Origin: Oscillospiraceae bacterium
Lineage (GTDB): Bacteria > Bacillota > Clostridia > Oscillospirales > Acutalibacteraceae
Length of the DNA: 64,000 nucleotides
Direction: 5' to 3'
NCBI GenBank assembly: GCA_015066005.1
Contig: SVPF01000005.1
Coordinates: 1 to 64,000, forward strand
Positions 17,001-25,395 of the stretch are shown here, piece by piece. The notes beneath the pieces are model-generated. The model saw nothing but the letters and a program-made list of their open reading frames with translations. It searched no databases and was not told the DNA's origin. Position numbers and translations under genes: made by a program. Position 1 is the stretch's first letter. Every line of letters starts with the position of its first letter.

Positions 17001-19591
17001 GAAGCTTCGTTTTCATCCAAATCAGCAAGTGAAAGTATAGCATCAAGTGTAAACACATCAAGTGCTTTAGTATTTAGTTTATTAAGTGCTACGGGGTAAT
17101 CATCAGGCATTACTTCGTTGTTGGTTTTAACGGTAAGTCTACCCCTTTCGGTAGTAACCGAACCAAACTTTCTGCCGTTACCGTCAAGCACCTTTACATC
17201 AAGATCTGCCGAATTATAAAGCTCAGGTGACCAATTTTCGCAAATAGTACCCAGCTTTTTATCAATAATTGTAATATCAGAAATCGAAAAGCCTTCACTA
17301 TAGCAGAAGAAGCCAATATCACCGCTTGTATACTTGGCGTCGGGGTCGGTGTATTTAAGTGTAGGAAGTGTGGGCTTTGAATCAGTAACTTCATACATCC
17401 ACACAGTAACCGTGCTTCCGCTCACTTCAATTTCAACTGTATATTCCCTACCCTCAACAATTGCAAAATCGGGATTGAAGGTACACACGTTTGAATTAAT
17501 CGATGTGTTATTAACATTTGCTGCCGAATCCTTACGAATAGATATCGAAGTCTTATTCGGTGTTACACCGCTAATTTGATGCTGCGAGCCCTGAACATTG
17601 AACATATACCCTGCTGTACGGGTAACATTTTCACTGTCGGGTGCCCGTAAAATTACCGAGTCTAAAATCCAGCGTGTGCCTGAAGGAATATAGCTGTATT
17701 TAAGGGTAAAATCAGTAAGCTTTTTACCTGTAATGCCTTTAACCAAAAGCCTTGTATCACTGCCATCAGACTTTTTAGCTGAAAGAACTACCCTGCCATC
17801 CTGCATAGTAACACGGCCGCCCTCAGAAGCGGGAGCCTTTTGGAAGGTAAGACCCTCGTTATAAACGCTGTAAGCGTAGTTATAAATTTGCATACCCTTA
17901 AAGAGTGCAGCATTATAAGCGCCATCCCTGAAGTCGTTACCGGATGAAACAGCAAAGTCGCCCGAAGGTGCTAAAGCCAAGGCTTCATCCGACAAGGTAA
18001 AGGTTTTGCAAAGATTCATTTCAGAATCATATTTAAAGGCCTGAACATTTAAAGTAAGCTTATTACCTTCAAGGATAATATTTATCGAAGACCACAAATG
18101 GATATTTGTTTCAAGGTCGGTGCCCGCAAATGAAAGATAAGCACTTTCATCAGATGTTACTACACCGTTTTCTTCGGTGTAGGCTATTGGCCTTAAAACA
18201 ACCTTATCCCCTACCTTAGTGGGCTGTAAAACGGTAAATGCCTTTTCTGCAAGACCATCATCGGTCTTATCCCAGCTGAAAGCAACTGCCAAAACGTTGG
18301 ACATATTATCAAGTCCTGCTTTTTTGCCGCTTCCGCCTTGACCGTTGTAATTTTTGAGCGCAGAGTAATCAGAAGCTTCATTCACATGGAACATAAAGAA
18401 GGACGCCATATTTGTCTTAGCTTGACCTGTTGTACCATATTCAAACTTCCAAACAAAATCATCAATATCAGAAGTAGAGCTATTGTTAGTAGAAAGAATT
18501 GGCTGCGATACTCCCGGTCCTTCTATAATTATATTACGTCCGTCATAACCATCGTTAAACTTTAACTGAGAATCGGTTGAAGACTTATCAGCATCAAGGT
18601 AAAGCCACTGATATCTCTTAGGCTGTGCCACAAAAAGACCGTTTAACGCGGGCTCATAAACACCTTGGTCGCTTACAAACCTTATTTCCTTAATGGTCAT
18701 ATTTTTATAATTTGAAACAGTGCCATCAGCATTGCTTGGGCGGCGGGGTGATGAAACCACAAAGTCGCCCTTGGGAGCTGCGGCTAAAGCCTCATCCGAA
18801 AGTGTAAAGCTTTTAGAAACCGTTTGAGCTACACCACTGTTGGTGCGGCTTGCATCAATATAAACTGTAATGGTTAGCTTATTTCCCTCTAAGGCTATCG
18901 TAATATCACGCCAGCTGTTTACATCCTTTGAGTCTGACGGGAATTCAAGGTAGGCACTTTCATTGGGTGTTATTTTACCCGATGCTTCGGTATAGCTGAC
19001 AGGGCGAAGACCCAAGGAATTACCGTTTTTATCAAAGGTGGGCTGTAACACTGTGTAAGCATTTGCTTTTAAGCCGTCATCGGTGCTACGGCGTGAGCGT
19101 GCAATTACAAACACATTTTTGGCATCAGCAAAGCCTGCGTTGCCTGCATCGCCATTATATTTTGCAATAGCTTCATAATCAGATTTATCATTTACATGGA
19201 ACATAAACATATCAACCTGATTTGAGCTAACCTGGCCAATACCTGCAAAGGTAAATTTCCATTCAAAGCCTTCAAGCTCGGTCTTAACTGCATTATTGCG
19301 GTCAAGAATTTCCATTGAGGTAATTGGGCCGTTTGTCAAGGTAACACGACCGTCGGAACTTGTACCAAGTGAGGCATTGCTTGCAGAAAGCGCGGTATCA
19401 ATAAAGAACCACTCGTTACCCTTATTGCCTGTTGTGTGTGACTGGTAAAGATATGTATCCGCTACTTCATAATAGCCCTTAAGCTCAGCAGCCTGAGCTT
19501 TAGCACCATTTGAAGCAAACATTTGCGAGGTAATTGTAAGTGCCGAAATTAAAACAGCAACCGAAAGTATAACACTTATTACCTTTTTCAT
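14024..19591 (-). CDS. Giant secreted multi-LamG-like repeat protein
   Basis: An 1855-residue exported protein with a signal peptide (MKKVISVILSVAVLISALTI, mature part from about AAELKGY). It is built of repeated beta-sandwich units. Two related units lie at about 40-310 and 320-590, sharing MFMFHVN/FFMFHVN and TDDGL...TVLQPT. Two further pairs at about 600-980 and 1000-1400 share GVTGK-LTDFTLKY/LTDYTLKY, LPTLKYTDPDA/KPTVSYTDPAA and FGFF/IGFVG-type strands with GTICEN. Different units follow at about 1410-1610 and 1620-1850. No anchor motif or catalytic signature is evident. Its ATG overlaps the stop of the 327-residue gene (ATGA), indicating coupling. It is probably a cell-surface or secreted glycan-binding scaffold; that role is inference. 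Confidence 0.78.
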   Translation of the reverse strand: MKKVISVILSVAVLISALTITSQMFASNGAKAQAAELKGYYEVADTYLYQSHTTGNKGNEWFFIDTALSASNASLGTSSDGRVTLTNGPITSMEILDRNNAVKTELEGFEWKFTFAGIGQVSSNQVDMFMFHVNDKSDYEAIAKYNGDAGNAGFADAKNVFVIARSRRSTDDGLKANAYTVLQPTFDKNGNSLGLRPVSYTEASGKITPNESAYLEFPSDSKDVNSWRDITIALEGNKLTITVYIDASRTNSGVAQTVSKSFTLSDEALAAAPKGDFVVSSPRRPSNADGTVSNYKNMTIKEIRFVSDQGVYEPALNGLFVAQPKRYQWLYLDADKSSTDSQLKFNDGYDGRNIIIEGPGVSQPILSTNNSSTSDIDDFVWKFEYGTTGQAKTNMASFFMFHVNEASDYSALKNYNGQGGSGKKAGLDNMSNVLAVAFSWDKTDDGLAEKAFTVLQPTKVGDKVVLRPIAYTEENGVVTSDESAYLSFAGTDLETNIHLWSSINIILEGNKLTLNVQAFKYDSEMNLCKTFTLSDEALALAPSGDFAVSSGNDFRDGAYNAALFKGMQIYNYAYSVYNEGLTFQKAPASEGGRVTMQDGRVVLSAKKSDGSDTRLLVKGITGKKLTDFTLKYSYIPSGTRWILDSVILRAPDSENVTRTAGYMFNVQGSQHQISGVTPNKTSISIRKDSAANVNNTSINSNVCTFNPDFAIVEGREYTVEIEVSGSTVTVWMYEVTDSKPTLPTLKYTDPDAKYTSGDIGFFCYSEGFSISDITIIDKKLGTICENWSPELYNSADLDVKVLDGNGRKFGSVTTERGRLTVKTNNEVMPDDYPVALNKLNTKALDVFTLDAILSLADLDENEASVNFGGYKLSFIKSKAGDRAILYKNGQQLAAAEVNLLGGKDYIVNVVKDKGSITVKLYKAGSAEPSASLISFVDDMWLVGGDVWLSTQKGEFSVLGINLVEGTANENSAADSTHTVIANSGLTFEKAESSTAGRITLQNKAIIVSGKNAEDKDGWVVTRGVTGKQLTDYTLKYTYSVADVKWTVDAVMLRVQDSENPDRMTGYSFVVQGRGDGKSASFMVDGKYPEGSVVSIQKDSTTAVTSTTSDANQSATVLDYTLAAGTDYTVEIEVKGATINAWLYKASADKPTKPTVSYTDPAATYKSGDIGFVGRGEGFSLSEITLIDKENGTICENYVPELYNSKVFSKATLNAAARNVGLVNLNNGVYTLKSTNGLNNVVYPLETNGLNFKKDTYLSNFELCYELSFNGIENNAASVYFNVRDYYESCYELRVNAQGSIVLYKNGVQEKTAGFSFIDGVRYQVVLNSNNGKINVYIYRLTDAKSSIPTLSFTDEDPLTSGFITFGTKQGNFNISKMAVKSYDKATVSGPTGTIFEKDFEGDDYNLNGLNVTLVNTEHTMLKTDYDGNKYLRIVGKPSNASKAHIITGADAVSSVKFGSDELYNFDLSAKIRFKSAFSVNWAYLAVGIHANPNRLRNEAIWLDVGTRGSAAVFIDTDADFTNNNMVASTGSVKGTNQSAFLPNEAQADGMPFDGQWHDLKVSVRENTYSLYVDGKFVLSYTDPENTYEKGAVYLYGYGVNYDLDDIKLTNNSEIGEVKKFNNTVYTNASGFKLENLQKSNKLTGKKLSEFEWEFEYKASSSNWGRTAFLFGVNNDTKVKNAGANYLEMTNAFGFTITGTNINTKTGKPYVVSGIYNNGITAFAPNTDVNSNGNILPLVYTQEKDEEGKPVGPMLPTYTSTTSSRAALSFADTKSTPIDVGKWMTVKLRFVGNKLYVYTWQTDNKANTFRKQTFTMPMAAVNEITAGDFMIVNGDNVAQIRNIVIRDISVLSKKAK

Positions 19592-20571
19592 TGATTCGGC
19601 ACCTCCTCGGTATTATTTATTTCCTGTGTGTTTGGTTTTTTCTTTTTCTTAACAAAAAGAACTAATATAACCACCGTAAATACGGCCAATAGTATAACAA
19701 GCGCCAACAAACAAAGTGCAATAATTCTGCCTGTTGTTAAAGCGTTTGGTGAAATACCTTTTATAAGGGTACTAACCTTTTCAACTGTGCCGCCAAAAAG
19801 ATTTAAACGCTCTTCACCGCTGTCGATAAATTCCTCTTCCTCTTGAGTGCCCAATTCACCAACCCATTTGGGTGTTTCGTTTGCGGTAGGTTCAGGAAGC
19901 TTTTTGCCGGTATGCTGCACCATAACAATATCATCAACGTCAAATGTATACCTGACACTGCAAACACCAAAGCCACCGTATACGGGGTAGCTGTCATCTT
20001 CCATATCAATAATTTTTTGACCGTTTACATAAACAACAATGCGCTTTTCACGCAATGCAACCCTTATGTTATACCAAAGACCTGGCTTTAACACCGTGTT
20101 GGCATCTTCAACAAGAATATTAGTGGTGGTATCGTAATGGTTATTAACATGCGCAATTGCCGTTTTCGTCGCACTAAAACGAAGCTGATAAGCAAAAAGC
20201 GGACTTGCCGGAATGGAAATTGAACGGAAATAAAGACCGCAAAATGCATCGGTTGCAGTTTGTGTATCACGCGCTCTTAATCTAAAATCAATATCAACAT
20301 TTTTGGCTTCGTTAGGACCAAAATTTATGCGGCTTGCACGGGTACCACTTGTTAAGGGATAGCAACGAATAAACTTTTCACCATATTCTTCAATTATCTC
20401 TTGTGTACCTGCGCTTGAATACCACATTGTTTCATCAAACTCATCAGAATCAGAAAAGTCGTTTTTATAAATAACCTTTCCGTTATCAGCCGCAGATGCA
20501 GTGAGTGAAAGCGCAAAAATAAGGGATAAAACAAGTATTGCTGTTGTAACTAATTTAACTGCTTTTCGCAA
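19588..20571 (-). CDS. Membrane-anchored LamG-like protein (type I topology)
   Basis: A 327-residue protein with a signal peptide (ending near LTASAAD), one beta-sandwich unit of about 190 residues with YKNDFSDSDEF and NIRVALREKRIVVYVNGQKI (DUF1080/LamG-like), a linker, and one C-terminal transmembrane helix (ALCLLALVILLAVFTVVIL) followed by KKKKK and a short acidic tail. I start at the TTG at 20571: it lies 7 nt after AAAGGAGG, while the upstream in-frame ATG contains that Shine-Dalgarno within its reading frame. It may hold its giant neighbour or carbohydrate at the membrane. The ATGA overlap with the next gene supports joint production. Confidence 0.75.
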   Translation of the reverse strand: MRKAVKLVTTAILVLSLIFALSLTASAADNGKVIYKNDFSDSDEFDETMWYSSAGTQEIIEEYGEKFIRCYPLTSGTRASRINFGPNEAKNVDIDFRLRARDTQTATDAFCGLYFRSISIPASPLFAYQLRFSATKTAIAHVNNHYDTTTNILVEDANTVLKPGLWYNIRVALREKRIVVYVNGQKIIDMEDDSYPVYGGFGVCSVRYTFDVDDIVMVQHTGKKLPEPTANETPKWVGELGTQEEEEFIDSGEERLNLFGGTVEKVSTLIKGISPNALTTGRIIALCLLALVILLAVFTVVILVLFVKKKKKPNTQEINNTEEVPNQ

Positions 20572-20601
20572 TGTAATTCCTCCTTTCTTCAATTTTAGAA
20601 A

Positions 20602-21642
20602 TTACTGCGAAACGTTATTTTCGCATTTGATTTTATTTTCGGCATCAATTGTAATGCTGCCCGAATTAGACCAAAGCGAAATTACATTTCCCATAGACTC
20701 GCCCTTATCGGCGTTGTCCTCTATCTTAATAAGGGTGGTCGCCTTAGAATCCTTAACGGTGACTGTTCTCATAGAAAGAACAGATGAAACACTCTTAAAA
20801 AGATTTCCTGATTTGGCTTCAGCGCCATCAAAAACCAAGCTGTTCACTGTTGCAGATTCGCAATTTAAAAGTTCAATTAGGTAATTACATTTTGTGCCGC
20901 TGAAAACAAAGGAATCTAAAGTAAAGGAACCGCCAAGGGTAACTGCTGTGTCAACCTCACCCTTTGCTTCACCGATATTCACGGTTCTTAAATGGGTTGA
21001 TAAGGAATCCTTCATTTCCAAAGCCTTGTATGTAAATTTATCAATAATGAGTGATTCGACCATAAAGGATAAATTATTAGCAGCCCTTTGTGTGCTGTAA
21101 TAGCCTGTACCAACATTAGTTGTTTTAACAGACCTTATCATAGCGCCGTTAACAATACCAACATCCTTAATAGCAACCTGCTCGCCTGCTTTTTCCTTGC
21201 CTGTAAGATATTTATCAGCAAAGGAAAGTGTAATATCATCAATAATTGCGGCACCCTTCATTTCAACAATAGTGCCTTCACCGTTAAAGCGAATAACCGA
21301 ACGGTCCATACCTGAGCCCTTAAGATTTTGTCCTCTTAAGGTGACGGTTTTCTTAATATCAAAAGTACCAAGCGGAACATAAATGCCTGCACCCGTTTCG
21401 GCAGCCTTTATAAACGCCTTTGTATCATCCTTGCCATCATTCGCTACGGCACCGTAGAGGGTTACATCGGCATAGCCGTTGTGCTTATCCGAATCACTAC
21501 CGAAAACAAGGGTTGGGTGAATAGAGTCCCAATCGGCGCCCTTCCAAAGAATAGGCCAAAGGATTGCTGTTGCAATTGCAAGCACCAAAAGCACCGAGGA
21601 AGAAATGATAAGAAGCGCTTTAAAATTAACAGGCTTTTTCAT
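20602..21642 (-). CDS. Membrane-anchored right-handed beta-helix protein (pectate lyase 3-like)
   Basis: A 346-residue protein with an uncleaved-looking N-terminal membrane helix (about residues 10-32) and a beta-helix region. The entry motif LYGAVANDGKDDTKAFIKAA followed by GIYVPLGTFDIKKTVTL is typical of pectate-lyase-superfamily/GH28-like helices. Later coils are irregular and Asp/Asn-rich. I see no clear lyase or polygalacturonase catalytic set, so a binding role is equally likely. Its ATG shares one base with the stop of the preceding beta-helix gene (TAATG), so the two are coupled. It lies outside the membrane, next to LamG-like proteins. Confidence 0.75.
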   Translation of the reverse strand: MKKPVNFKALLIISSSVLLVLAIATAILWPILWKGADWDSIHPTLVFGSDSDKHNGYADVTLYGAVANDGKDDTKAFIKAAETGAGIYVPLGTFDIKKTVTLRGQNLKGSGMDRSVIRFNGEGTIVEMKGAAIIDDITLSFADKYLTGKEKAGEQVAIKDVGIVNGAMIRSVKTTNVGTGYYSTQRAANNLSFMVESLIIDKFTYKALEMKDSLSTHLRTVNIGEAKGEVDTAVTLGGSFTLDSFVFSGTKCNYLIELLNCESATVNSLVFDGAEAKSGNLFKSVSSVLSMRTVTVKDSKATTLIKIEDNADKGESMGNVISLWSNSGSITIDAENKIKCENNVSQ

Positions 21643-22898
21643 TATCTCATAGCCTCCTTTGCTTTGTGCTTAAGAATAAGTGTAAGGTCTTCGTTTTTAT
21701 TCATATAATTCAAATAATACGGTGTGTCACCTTTAACATAGGCATAATATGTGTAATAATCAAGTGTTACCTGATAATCACCCTTGGCACCCTTTGCACG
21801 ACGGAAAAGGCGGAAGTCAGCAGCAGTGTCACCACCAACCACCATACCTTTTTGAACACCGCGTTTTTCAATTTCTTCAATCCAATCAAGATGCGAGCTA
21901 TTATCAGGTGCGTTAAGACCACGGTTGTGTAAAATACCTATATAAAACTTGCTGGTACCTTCGCTGTCACCAAAACGAATCATACTGTTTTTATAGGTAT
22001 CAATGTAAGTAAAATAATTGGTAAATGCACCAAGATAGCCTGTTGTGTTTTCAGCAAAAATCCAACCCAAGTTATCTGAGGCCAGGTTAACACCTTCAAA
22101 GTGCATTACTGCAATGTTGATGTTGTGTGCATTCTTAAGCGCCATGCTTGCAGTTTCATAAGTACAGTGCTCAACATTTATTTGGTGAAGTGTTTCACCA
22201 TATGAGCTACCCGCTAAGGTAATTCCACTGTCCATAATAGTTGCCTTTTTAGAGACATGTGCATTTATGTAAATATTAGAATAGCTGTTTGCAATACGGT
22301 TTTCACCCTGCATATTAACGCCACAGTAATACGGATAAATAAACAAATTTTCCATTATAGTGCCGCTGCAGCCGGCGTTGGCAGGGTTGTAAAGACCTGT
22401 GCCCACCCTGTGAAAATATACATTGCGCACAACCGAACCTGGCATTAAAGGCTTTTCGGCCGTACCAAGCTGTATTCCAACCTTTTCGCCTTGATTTGTA
22501 TTTTGGACTTCTTCTACAGATGAATAACCTATAGTCATATCATAAACCGAAGAAATACCATCGACCGATATAATCGGTTGGGTTATATCAGTCATAGTAC
22601 CGCGAATTTCGGTTACGTTAACACCTGCGCCGCGAATAATGCGGTCGGAAATTTCAATTGTTTTTGAAACACGGTAACTTCCTCTAGGAACATAGATGTT
22701 TTTTCCGGTTGCAAGTGCAGCCTCGAAAGCGGCACTGTCGTCTAAAGAGTCCATTCCGTCAGCGCCGTAATCGGTTACAAGAACAAAGCCGGCATCAATG
22801 TTTTCTGTTTCCTCTTCGGCCGAAACATAAGGCATACCGCAAAGGAGCAATAAAACAACCGATAAAACGAGGGATATATATTTAATATATTTTTTCAT
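21642..22898 (-). CDS. Secreted right-handed beta-helix protein
   Basis: A 418-residue protein with a signal peptide (MKKYIKYISLVLSVVLLLLC..., cleavage near VSAEEE). The entry motif VTDYGADGMDSLDDSAAFEA then GKNIYVPRGSYRVSKTIEI marks a pectate-lyase-superfamily beta-helix. Coils continue with phrases such as NVYFHRVGTGLYNP, NLFIYPYYCGV and NIAVMHFEGVN. It is a paralogue of its two neighbours: the IRGAG.N.T..RG and RNVYFHRVGTG strings recur in them. The C-terminal 70 residues are charged and may be a separate tail. The catalytic activity is unassigned; glycan-cleaving or virus-tailspike-like binding roles are possible. Confidence 0.75.
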   Translation of the reverse strand: MKKYIKYISLVLSVVLLLLCGMPYVSAEEETENIDAGFVLVTDYGADGMDSLDDSAAFEAALATGKNIYVPRGSYRVSKTIEISDRIIRGAGVNVTEIRGTMTDITQPIISVDGISSVYDMTIGYSSVEEVQNTNQGEKVGIQLGTAEKPLMPGSVVRNVYFHRVGTGLYNPANAGCSGTIMENLFIYPYYCGVNMQGENRIANSYSNIYINAHVSKKATIMDSGITLAGSSYGETLHQINVEHCTYETASMALKNAHNINIAVMHFEGVNLASDNLGWIFAENTTGYLGAFTNYFTYIDTYKNSMIRFGDSEGTSKFYIGILHNRGLNAPDNSSHLDWIEEIEKRGVQKGMVVGGDTAADFRLFRRAKGAKGDYQVTLDYYTYYAYVKGDTPYYLNYMNKNEDLTLILKHKAKEAMR

Positions 22899-22918
22899 AA
22901 GTGTTTATCTCCCCTTTC

Positions 22919-24181
22919 CTATTTGGCTACGCCTTCAAGCGTAAGATCAATTTCACGGTCGCGGTCATAATTAAAGGCTTCGTACTGTGCCTTTAAGGCT
23001 TCGGGAGCTACAACACGAAGGTTGTCAATATCAACCGTATAATCACTGAGATATTCGTTTCTGCGTGATATCATATATTGAGTTGAATCGGGAGCAATAT
23101 CTAAATCAGGATTTAAAATGCTCATATTATACACTCGCAAGAAGCCGTTTGTCGGGAAATAGTAAACTCTGCGGTAGGTACCGTCACCAAGGCGGATAAA
23201 TGCCTGCTTATTGTTTTTTGGTGCGCTGTTTTTAAAGGTTAGGTTGTTTATAACCACAGAAGATTCATCACAATAAAGGAAGCCTGTATTATCCTCAACA
23301 AGCTCGGTATTAACAAATGTAAGATTGGTAATTTGCGCACCGCAGCTTTGAATTAAGCGAACGCCGTTTTTAAGCTTACTGTCAGCAACGGTCATTTCAG
23401 AAATTGACGATTCACTTTCATCATTGTAGAAATAAATAGCTGTGTTAGCTTCATATTTGCCTGAAGAAAGGTAGATATTACGCCAAACGTTACCCGTACG
23501 GCCGAAGGTTTCCATAGAAATTCCTCTAAACGAGAAATCTAAAACCGTAACACCTTCGAAGCCGGTCGAGAAGCAGGTTGCATCACCATTCCAGTTTTCT
23601 TTATTTCCGCTCACATACTCAGGAGGTCTTAAACCCAAAATAGACTCGGTAATTGGTGAATAAATACCTGTACCAACATTTTGAATTCTAACGTTGGTAA
23701 CAGCACCACCTTTGCACAAACGTCTTTCACCCTTTGCGGTGGTGACAATACCACAGCGTTCACCTGAAATTTCAGTACCGTTTATACAATGGTCAGCAAA
23801 CTTAATTGTAATATCTCTAAGCTGTGCGCTGCCACCCATCCAAACTATTGGGTCACGAACCTTTTCAAGATCGGCAATAATAACCGTTTTATCAGTGCCT
23901 GCACCAACCACCATTGAATCATACAATTTAATTGATTCTGTAATGTTATAGGTTCCAGGCGGAATATATATCGAATCTTTAATGCTACTGTTTATAGTAA
24001 GCATAAACGCCGATGTATCATCCTTACCGTCGTTGGGAATTGCGCCAAAATCACAAATATTGATAAGCGCCTGATCGTAGCCCGTTGCTGCAGGTATATC
24101 CGCCGCTGCAATGCTACTGCAAATCAAAACACTAACCGTAAGAATTATTGAGATTAGTACCAATATTTTCGATTTCCTCAT
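22919..24181 (-). CDS. Secreted right-handed beta-helix protein, first gene of the surface block
   Basis: A 420-residue exported protein (signal MRKSKILVLISIILTVSVLI, cleavage near SIAAAD). The entry motif ICDFGAIPNDGKDDTSAFML and then SIYIPPGTYNITESIKL is the classic pectate-lyase-superfamily (Pfam Pectate_lyase_3) start. Coils such as DITIKFADHC, NVRIQNVGTGIYSP and NLTFKNSAP follow. It shares the GTDKTVI.AD and NVRIQNVGTG patterns with the two downstream proteins, so the three are tandem paralogues. A 204-bp non-coding gap lies upstream, making this the likely first gene of the surface operon. No unambiguous active site is visible. Confidence 0.76.
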   Translation of the reverse strand: MRKSKILVLISIILTVSVLICSSIAAADIPAATGYDQALINICDFGAIPNDGKDDTSAFMLTINSSIKDSIYIPPGTYNITESIKLYDSMVVGAGTDKTVIIADLEKVRDPIVWMGGSAQLRDITIKFADHCINGTEISGERCGIVTTAKGERRLCKGGAVTNVRIQNVGTGIYSPITESILGLRPPEYVSGNKENWNGDATCFSTGFEGVTVLDFSFRGISMETFGRTGNVWRNIYLSSGKYEANTAIYFYNDESESSISEMTVADSKLKNGVRLIQSCGAQITNLTFVNTELVEDNTGFLYCDESSVVINNLTFKNSAPKNNKQAFIRLGDGTYRRVYYFPTNGFLRVYNMSILNPDLDIAPDSTQYMISRRNEYLSDYTVDIDNLRVVAPEALKAQYEAFNYDRDREIDLTLEGVAK

Positions 24182-24332
24182 AATACCACTCCTTCACCTT
24201 AACATTTTATAACATTTGTCGGACTTTGTAAATGACATATCCTACTTTATATACAAAAATATTACTTAAAATATAATTATTTATATACATAAATAACAAA
24301 TCAAACTACACAATTCATATCACAGCAAAAGA

Positions 24333-24366
24333 CACAAAACCGCCAAAGCAATTTTGTGCCTTTTTT
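24333..24366. terminator. Probable terminator after the transport operon
   Basis: CACAAAA (24333-24339), a 12-nt loop, TTTTGTG (24352-24358). On the plus strand it is followed by CCTTTTTT; on the minus strand by TCTTTTGC. It lies 20-53 nt past the stop of the last permease gene. The T-run is better on the plus strand, so its strength for the minus operon is uncertain. The remainder of 24182-24385 is AT-rich and holds no gene. Confidence 0.45.
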
Positions 24367-24385
24367 AGCTTTTAAAATTTGATTT

Positions 24386-25378
24386 TTAACCAACAATACC
24401 ACTGTGTTCAATGCTTTTAATAAACTTCTTTTGTAGGAACAAGAACACAATAGTCAAAGGAATAATTGCAAGCAAGCAGCCTGCCTGCATTTGAGTAATA
24501 ATTGAATACGGGTCGGCATTTTGGTCACCTTCAACAAGCATTGAAAGCATACTTTTAAGGGAAGCAAGACCAACCGAAATTGTGGGTGTATCAGAAAAAT
24601 ACATTGAGGTGAAGAAAAAGTCGTTATAATACCAAACAAATGAAAGAAGTGAAACAACCAAAAACGAGCCTGAAGCGTTTGGAACAATTATTCTTGCAAA
24701 GGTTGAAAATACACCACAGCCGTCAATGTAAGCGGCATCCTCAAGAGCGGCGGGCATTCCGCGGAAAAACTGGCGGAAAACATATATTAAAAGACCCGAA
24801 CGCAAGCCCTGACCCAAAATGGCCGGAACAAACAGGGTTAGCGGTGTATTAAGCAGATTGACTGCAAGTGTTTCACCTGTAAACAACCCTATAAGCGAGC
24901 CTATGCCGAAAAAGTCAAATTCAGCATATTGCAAATACATAGGAATTGAAACAATTTGCGGTGGGATAATTAAGGTAAATAAAAGTAGTGCAAATAAAAT
25001 GCCCTTAAGCTTGAATTGGAAGCGTGCAAAGCCATAACCCGCCAAAGCGCAGGAAATAACACTGAAAAGGGTTGAAACCGTTGAAAAGAACAGTGTATTT
25101 ACCAATAAGCGCCAATAATCAAGCGCCTCAATTACCATTGGAAAGTTTTCAAATGTAAAATGTTTAGGTATCCAAATAACAGTGGGGTCATACAAATCAG
25201 AGCTTTGTCTGATAGCAACGCTGACCATATATAATACCGGATAAAGTATTATAAAGCACATTGAAAAAAGGAACACAAAACGGAAAAGATTATACGCCAG
25301 CGTGCCCGCTTTTGACATGCTCTTTTTTTGAAAATCCTCATCATTAAGACGGGCTTTAAGCATTTGAATTTTATTCAA
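24386..25378 (-). CDS. Carbohydrate ABC transporter permease (MalG type)
   Basis: A 330-residue inner-membrane permease with six predicted helices, a BPD_transp_1 domain, and the EAA loop EDAAYIDGCGVFSTFARIIV near residue 220, which docks to an ATPase. The start is TTG at 25378, placed about 10 nt after AAAGGAG; the first ATG is 15 nt further in. It is paired with the MalF-type permease just upstream (17-nt gap). The end KSIEHSGIVG is typical of MalG-family C-termini. No ATPase is encoded in the window, so a shared MsmK/UgpC-like ATPase elsewhere is expected. Confidence 0.92.
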   Translation of the reverse strand: MNKIQMLKARLNDEDFQKKSMSKAGTLAYNLFRFVFLFSMCFIILYPVLYMVSVAIRQSSDLYDPTVIWIPKHFTFENFPMVIEALDYWRLLVNTLFFSTVSTLFSVISCALAGYGFARFQFKLKGILFALLLFTLIIPPQIVSIPMYLQYAEFDFFGIGSLIGLFTGETLAVNLLNTPLTLFVPAILGQGLRSGLLIYVFRQFFRGMPAALEDAAYIDGCGVFSTFARIIVPNASGSFLVVSLLSFVWYYNDFFFTSMYFSDTPTISVGLASLKSMLSMLVEGDQNADPYSIITQMQAGCLLAIIPLTIVFLFLQKKFIKSIEHSGIVG

Positions 25379-25395
25379 AACCGTATGCTCCTTTC

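Noticed and set aside
14024..19591. Tandem DNA repeats or CRISPR-like array
   Set aside because: Repeats are of protein domains of about 200 residues, with divergent nucleotides; there is no short-repeat/spacer periodicity.
24182..24332. Promoter of the beta-helix operon
   Set aside because: Several AT-rich hexamers occur (for example TTTACA and TATAAA 15 nt apart) but none has good spacing, so I do not assign one.
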